In this document: piece after piece, positions 60,033-64,000 of the stretch | Layout: each line of letters starts with the position of its first letter | Numbering within the stretch: position 1 is the first letter of the stretch | Source: Aquimarina sp. Aq78 | GTDB taxonomy: Bacteria; Bacteroidota; Bacteroidia; Flavobacteriales; Flavobacteriaceae | Direction: 5' to 3' | Assembly: GCF_900299525.1 (NCBI RefSeq) | Contig: NZ_OMKA01000003.1 | Coordinates: 372,001-436,000 of the forward strand | Length of the DNA: 64,000 nucleotides | The notes under the pieces: generated by a model | Seen by the model: the letters and a program-made list of their open reading frames with translations, nothing else | What the model was told of the DNA's origin: nothing | The model's database searches: none | Translations under genes and position numbers: made by a program

Positions 60033-60569
60033 TTAAGATTTTTTAATTCTTGAAAGTGTTTCGGGTGTCATTCGTAAGTAGGAAGCAATATACTTGTTTG
60101 GTATTTCCTGAAAGAGCTGAGGACTACGTTTTAAAACCCTCTTATATCTTTCTAAAGGAGAAGTGGTCAAAATATCCCTTTCTCGTTCCATTTGTTGCAA
60201 AACAAAGTTTTCAAAAATCAGATACCATGCTTTAGTATATTCTGGAGAAGACCATATAAAGTTCATAAGGTTAGCTTTTTTAATCACTTTTAAAGTCGTC
60301 TTCTTTAAGGCTTGAATATAAAAATCAGATGGTTTTTCGTTTATAAATGAATCGAGAGCCGCAATAAAATTGTTTCTGTAGCCAAACCTAATAGTGTGTT
60401 CTTCAAACTCGTCTATCACAAAAATTCTTAAACTACCATCTACAACCAGATATCCGTTTGTGTCAACACTTCCTTTTACTTTTAAATATTCATTCCTATC
60501 CAATTTTAACTCTTTATCCCACAAATCTTGGCTATTTATTTCTTCTAATAAGGTTGAAATTGGATTCAT
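60033..60569 (-). CDS. Crp/Fnr-family transcriptional regulator
   Basis: The 178-residue protein has a cyclic-nucleotide-binding-like domain (about 20-110; VKGSVDTNGYLVVDGSLRIF) and a C-terminal helix-turn-helix EIPNKYIASYLRMTPETLSR. It is a diverged relative of the regulator at 57489. An inverted repeat lies 32-72 bases upstream of its start (60601-60641). The DinB gene downstream may be in the same transcript. Confidence 0.9.
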   Translation of the reverse strand: MNPISTLLEEINSQDLWDKELKLDRNEYLKVKGSVDTNGYLVVDGSLRIFVIDEFEEHTIRFGYRNNFIAALDSFINEKPSDFYIQALKKTTLKVIKKANLMNFIWSSPEYTKAWYLIFENFVLQQMERERDILTTSPLERYKRVLKRSPQLFQEIPNKYIASYLRMTPETLSRIKKS

Positions 60570-60600
60570 ATTTTACGCACAGGTATTAGTCAAAACAAGA

Positions 60601-60641
60601 TACTTTTTAGTACAGAGATTCTTTGATTTTGTACTAAAGTA
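60601..60641. promoter_or_regulatory. Inverted repeat upstream of the Crp/Fnr gene
   Basis: TACTTT...TAGTAC (60601-60613) pairs with GTACTAAAGTA (60631-60641), with two unpaired T residues. It may be an operator or a hairpin in the leader of the Crp/Fnr gene that starts at 60569. Confidence 0.4.
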
Positions 60642-60722
60642 GCAAAAAGACATAAACCTATTGTCTGGTAGTGATAATTTTCTGAAAAGGAAATCAGATA
60701 TTATACGCTATTGATTGTAGTT

Positions 60723-61250
60723 TTATTCGGATATATATTTTTTTCCGTTTATGAATATTTCTCCGCCAAGTTCTTCTATGTCATATCCAAACCAGCCTTC
60801 TTCATTGCTTCTCCAGGTTTCTTTATGCTTCTGTGTAGTTAGTACAGTATCTGTTGTTATACCGTCTCTTTGAAACATCATTCTTTTCCATCGTTGAGAT
60901 GTAAAAACAATTACACTATCTTTTTTTAAAAATTGTATACTATCAATATCCATTTTTATACTCAAAGTGGTATCGATTATTGCCCAATCTCTCAATGCAT
61001 ATTCTTTTTGTTTATCTCTTGAAATGATTTCTCCGCTTTCATCATAAATTACAAGATCCTGTGGTAATCGGCTCATATAAGTTTCAATGTCTTTTACCCG
61101 TGTAGCTTCAATACCTTCATCTATATTCTTTTTGATTAATTTACCAATAGTAACTTTTTCTAATTCGGTTAGTCCTATTGATTTTTTGCTTGAATCGCAA
61201 CTAGTTGATACAATTAAAAACAAAAATCCTATTATAAAAACAGTTTTCAT
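60723..61250 (-). CDS. NTF2-like lipoprotein of unknown function
   Basis: The 175-residue protein has a lipobox (LFLIVSTSCDSSK, Cys at about residue 18). The mature part has the SnoaL/DUF4440-like pattern IKKNIDEGIEATRVKDIETY then strands VFTSQRWKRMMFQRDG and HKETWRSNEEGWFGYDIEEL, giving a cone-shaped NTF2-like fold. Such proteins may bind small molecules. It lies 17 bases downstream of the serine hydrolase gene on the same strand, so the pair is probably co-transcribed. Confidence 0.78.
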   Translation of the reverse strand: MKTVFIIGFLFLIVSTSCDSSKKSIGLTELEKVTIGKLIKKNIDEGIEATRVKDIETYMSRLPQDLVIYDESGEIISRDKQKEYALRDWAIIDTTLSIKMDIDSIQFLKKDSVIVFTSQRWKRMMFQRDGITTDTVLTTQKHKETWRSNEEGWFGYDIEELGGEIFINGKKYISE

Positions 61251-61267
61251 TGGTACCTATTTATGGT

Positions 61268-62989
61268 TTAGTTCTTATCATATTTTAAGCTAGCAATACC
61301 TCCATTTGACACTAAAAAACCAGAAATTATACCTTTTGGATTTCTAAGGATTTCAATTTTCTTAAAATGTCTGTTTGATGATGTAAATACATCTTTTTTA
61401 ATAGCTTTTAGTTTAATCGGATTTCTTTTAAATAGTTTTATAAAAACTGAGTCATTGTCGTTATAAAACTGAATTGAGCTATCAAGCTCTTCACTAGTAA
61501 AATCCCCAGTATACTCACTAATATTGAACGAGTTATATTTTAAGAATTCAATGTTTTGATTGTTATTGATATTCAATCGCATCACTTTTTCATTGTTTTC
61601 ATTTTCTTCAAAAATGACACTTACATCGTTTGTATCCGCCAACATTTTAAATTCATTATTACTAATTGGCAGTAACCTTGTTTGACTTTCTTCGGATCTA
61701 TAATATATAAGTGTGTCATTAACAATTTTTATTTCTCTATCATACCATTCTTTGGGTTCCCAATATTTACCACAAAATTTTGACATCTGATTTTTGGATA
61801 GTTTGATAGATTTTTTAATCTTTTTTTCATTCTTACTCTTCTTTGCTTTTCCTTTTGATTCAGATTTATAATATTCATCTAAAAAAATATCGGCAGTTTT
61901 TAATGCCAGCGTAGAAGCACGTATTGGTGTTGTATTTGCTAATATTACTACAGCCGAATTATGCTCTGGAAATCGAGAAAAATAAGCTCTAAAACTAGCA
62001 TCAGAACCGGTATGATCGAACCATTCTAAACCTTTATATTTAACTCCTGTCCATTGTCCCATTGCAGCCTCGGTGATTTGACCATTATTTAAATAGGCCT
62101 GTTGATTCATTTTTGTTATTATGCCTTTATTTTCTGAAGCTGGAGTATTTAGGTAAATAGCCCATTTACATAAATCATGTACAGTAGTAAATAAATTGGT
62201 AGCCCCTACAGTAGAGAAGCTAAGTTTACTTTTTTTAATGATATTTTCTTTATTCTTGTAAGAGTACGCCCTGTTCTTTACTATTTTTTCATAATCATCA
62301 TAGAATTGTGAATTGCTCATTTCTAATGGAACAAAAATGTTATCTTTTGTATATTCAGCAAAAGATTGACCCGATACACGTGCTACAACTTCTGCTAATA
62401 AAGTAAATCCTGTATTTGAATATGATAGTTTGGTTCCAGGGTCAAAGTTTAAAGAAGTCTGTTTAGATACTAAATCCAAAATATCCTGATTAAGAATAAC
62501 ATCATCATTTTTCCATCCTGCTAAATACAGGAGTCGCCATTGATCTCTTATACCACTTGTATGACTAGCAAGATGTCGTAAAGTAATTTTTTTACCAAAA
62601 TTTGGAACTTCTGGTATGTATGTTCTTATATCATCATCTAGTGACAATTTTCCTTCTTTTTCAAGAAGCAAAATGGCATAAGCGGTAAATTGTTTTGATA
62701 ATGAAGCTGCATGAAATATAGTGTTAGTCGTATTTGGAATGTTATATTCTAAATTGGCACTTCCGTATGCATTACTAAAAACAACTTTTCCGTTTTTAAT
62801 AACTGCAATTGCTGCACCACCAGAATTTACTGAATTCCATTCTTTAAATAATGAGTTAGCTTGCTCGACTTTAGTTAATTTACTAGTTGTAGCATGATTT
62901 TTATTGGTCTGAGCGTGAATTGAACTAAATAGGAAAATAAATAAGCTACATGTATAAAGAGTCGATAATCTTTGTGGATTTCGTTTCAT
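61268..62989 (-). CDS. Serine hydrolase, beta-lactamase/CubicO family
   Basis: The 573-residue secreted enzyme has a signal peptide (YTCSLFIFLFSSIHAQ), a class-C-type serine hydrolase domain (about 40-385) with S96-L-S-K99 (AASLSKQFTAYAI), Y190-S-N192 (KLSYSNTGF) and HTGSDASF (the HxG motif), and an extra C-terminal beta-rich domain (about 410-573). Members include esterases and D-amino peptidases; drug hydrolysis is not implied. The family commonly has such C-terminal lipocalin-like domains. It is followed at 17 bases by the NTF2-like lipoprotein gene. Confidence 0.9.
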   Translation of the reverse strand: MKRNPQRLSTLYTCSLFIFLFSSIHAQTNKNHATTSKLTKVEQANSLFKEWNSVNSGGAAIAVIKNGKVVFSNAYGSANLEYNIPNTTNTIFHAASLSKQFTAYAILLLEKEGKLSLDDDIRTYIPEVPNFGKKITLRHLASHTSGIRDQWRLLYLAGWKNDDVILNQDILDLVSKQTSLNFDPGTKLSYSNTGFTLLAEVVARVSGQSFAEYTKDNIFVPLEMSNSQFYDDYEKIVKNRAYSYKNKENIIKKSKLSFSTVGATNLFTTVHDLCKWAIYLNTPASENKGIITKMNQQAYLNNGQITEAAMGQWTGVKYKGLEWFDHTGSDASFRAYFSRFPEHNSAVVILANTTPIRASTLALKTADIFLDEYYKSESKGKAKKSKNEKKIKKSIKLSKNQMSKFCGKYWEPKEWYDREIKIVNDTLIYYRSEESQTRLLPISNNEFKMLADTNDVSVIFEENENNEKVMRLNINNNQNIEFLKYNSFNISEYTGDFTSEELDSSIQFYNDNDSVFIKLFKRNPIKLKAIKKDVFTSSNRHFKKIEILRNPKGIISGFLVSNGGIASLKYDKN

Positions 62990-63216
62990 TTCTTTTTGAT
63001 TTAACCTACTATTTTTGGGTAGTCTTTATTTGTATTACCCATTTTTTTCAAAAAGGTTACATAAAAACTTAAGAATGTCCTTTGGTTTTTGCTTTTAGCA
63101 GCTTTCAAAAAATACAATACCCATACATTTTTTAGAGAAGTATTTCTGTGAATTAGTGAAAGAAACTTCATCAAAATACCAGTATCATACTTCTTGATTT
63201 TGGATATACAGCACTA

Positions 63217-64000
63217 TTATTGGTTTCGCTTCCCATTTGACACTAAAGCAGTTCTGGATCCAACGGCAAGGCTCTCTATTTTTTTATCCTCATTTATGGT
63301 AAAATCAATCCACCAATCAGGATCGGATTCAAAAATAAATTTGTGTTCGCTAATTGGCACAATAACAAACTTTCTCCCCTGGTCTCGCTGCGAATTAAGC
63401 TGTCCGTTTTCTAATGTGATATTACGAATGGTTCCATCTTCATGAGTATAAACCCCTGTAAACTTCTTTAACACACTCTCATCAAAGGACTTAACCTGTT
63501 CTAGATTAGGTAGAATTCCTAAAACATCTGAAGCTAATTGTACGGCGAGTGCTCCCGGAGAACTTCTATTTAGGTTTGATAACACAATAATTTGTAAGTC
63601 CTCTTCAAGAACCCATAACGAGTAACATTCGGTGCCGTGCACGTTTCCTCCATGCTCTACTGTAGTGTACTTCCCCAAAGTTGTGGTCCACCAACCTAAT
63701 CCATATTTAGTTTTTCTGCCATCATGCAGGCTTTGAGAAGTGAAAGCGATCTGTTTTTGTTGCTCACTGATTAATGTGTTGTTTTTTAAAGCATCGTACC
63801 AAATGGTTATATCATCGATAGTAGAAATGATGCCGCCATCTGCAAGTGTTCCTGGTTTTACAGCCTTTGCATGAACAATTTTATGAGGTTCTTCCTCGGC
63901 TACTTCGTATCCCTTAGACAATTGCGGAACGACTTCATAAAAATCATAGAAGCTTGACTGTTTCATATCTAACACATCAAAAATATGCTCTTGCATATAT
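63217..64000 (-). CDS. Serine hydrolase, beta-lactamase/CubicO family (5' part missing)
   Basis: The frame is open to the window edge, so the gene continues upstream. The Met at 63996 is probably internal: MQEHIFDVLDMKQSSFYDF matches the middle of the serine hydrolase domain, after the SxxK and YxN motifs. Visible are the HGGNVHGTECYSLWVLEEDL region (HxG motif in VEHGGNVHG) and a C-terminal beta-rich domain (about 167-259 of the visible part). It is a paralogue of the gene at 61268 and lies 228 bases upstream in the same direction, suggesting tandem duplication, though the two have diverged a lot. Confidence 0.85.
   Translation of the reverse strand, partial: YMQEHIFDVLDMKQSSFYDFYEVVPQLSKGYEVAEEEPHKIVHAKAVKPGTLADGGIISTIDDITIWYDALKNNTLISEQQKQIAFTSQSLHDGRKTKYGLGWWTTTLGKYTTVEHGGNVHGTECYSLWVLEEDLQIIVLSNLNRSSPGALAVQLASDVLGILPNLEQVKSFDESVLKKFTGVYTHEDGTIRNITLENGQLNSQRDQGRKFVIVPISEHKFIFESDPDWWIDFTINEDKKIESLAVGSRTALVSNGKRNQ

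Noticed and set aside
61268..64000. Serine hydrolases as true beta-lactamases
   Set aside because: The motifs fit the broad CubicO/class C-like hydrolase family and both have extra C-terminal domains; nothing specifically indicates beta-lactam hydrolysis.

Overview
The window is AT-rich DNA from a member of the Bacteroidetes, most likely a marine, chitin-degrading flavobacterium (family Flavobacteriaceae; Aquimarina-like is my guess, not shown by the sequence). The signs are SusC/SusD pairs, type IX secretion (T9SS) C-terminal sorting domains on most large secreted proteins, LytTR two-component systems, HxlR regulators, TonB/PepSY iron genes, and starts that mostly lack Shine-Dalgarno sequences. 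I saw no tRNA, rRNA, insertion sequence, phage or CRISPR array.

Layout. 1-3.8 kb: a LytTR regulator, the start of its membrane kinase, an unknown secreted protein and a leucine-rich-repeat T9SS protein, all on the minus strand; a shared putative LytTR operator precedes both the regulator and the repeat protein. 3.9-7.7 kb: housekeeping and accessory genes (TRIC-type channel, hotdog thioesterase, methyltransferase, a divergent HxlR / metallo-beta-lactamase-fold pair, GNAT). 7.8-12.9 kb: a giant M9-type collagenase. 13.6-19.5 kb: an iron-uptake-like block (small secreted Cys protein, TonB-dependent receptor, PepSY membrane protein, 47-residue membrane protein, lipoprotein, OmpA-like protein). 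19.7-21.6 kb: a MarR-GNAT fusion and a small secreted protein, with a long unexplained inverted repeat between them.

21.6-55.2 kb is the heart of the window: a large chitin utilisation region. It encodes an AA10 LPMO fused to GH18, a three-module GH18, a CBM-GH18 and a GH19, all with T9SS sorting tails (extracellular attack); SusC/SusD (outer-membrane uptake of chitooligosaccharides); a GH20 lipoprotein and a GH18 lipoprotein (cell-associated or periplasmic trimming); an SSS symporter and a NagX-like membrane acyltransferase (inner membrane); a BadF-type GlcNAc kinase; and a NagB deaminase fused to a PIG-L deacetylase domain, which may replace the missing NagA. Control is apparently by a LytS/LytTR pair, a second orphan LytTR regulator, and a TPR hybrid histidine kinase whose ATP-binding domain has lost the glycine boxes (a probable pseudokinase). 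Hairpins separate susD, nagB and the kinase genes, suggesting graded expression.

55.2-64 kb: accessory genes (AAC(3)-family acetyltransferase, DUF6882-like protein, a frameshifted TPR remnant, Crp/Fnr regulators, SDR, HxlR, DinB, NTF2-like lipoprotein, two serine hydrolases, the last cut by the window end).

The best leads are the pseudokinase in the chitin locus, the NagB-PIG-L fusion in a locus without NagA, the putative LytTR direct-repeat operators, a roughly 950-bp duplicated CBM-Ig-Ig-CBM module, and two possible 30-residue proteins in otherwise empty gaps.
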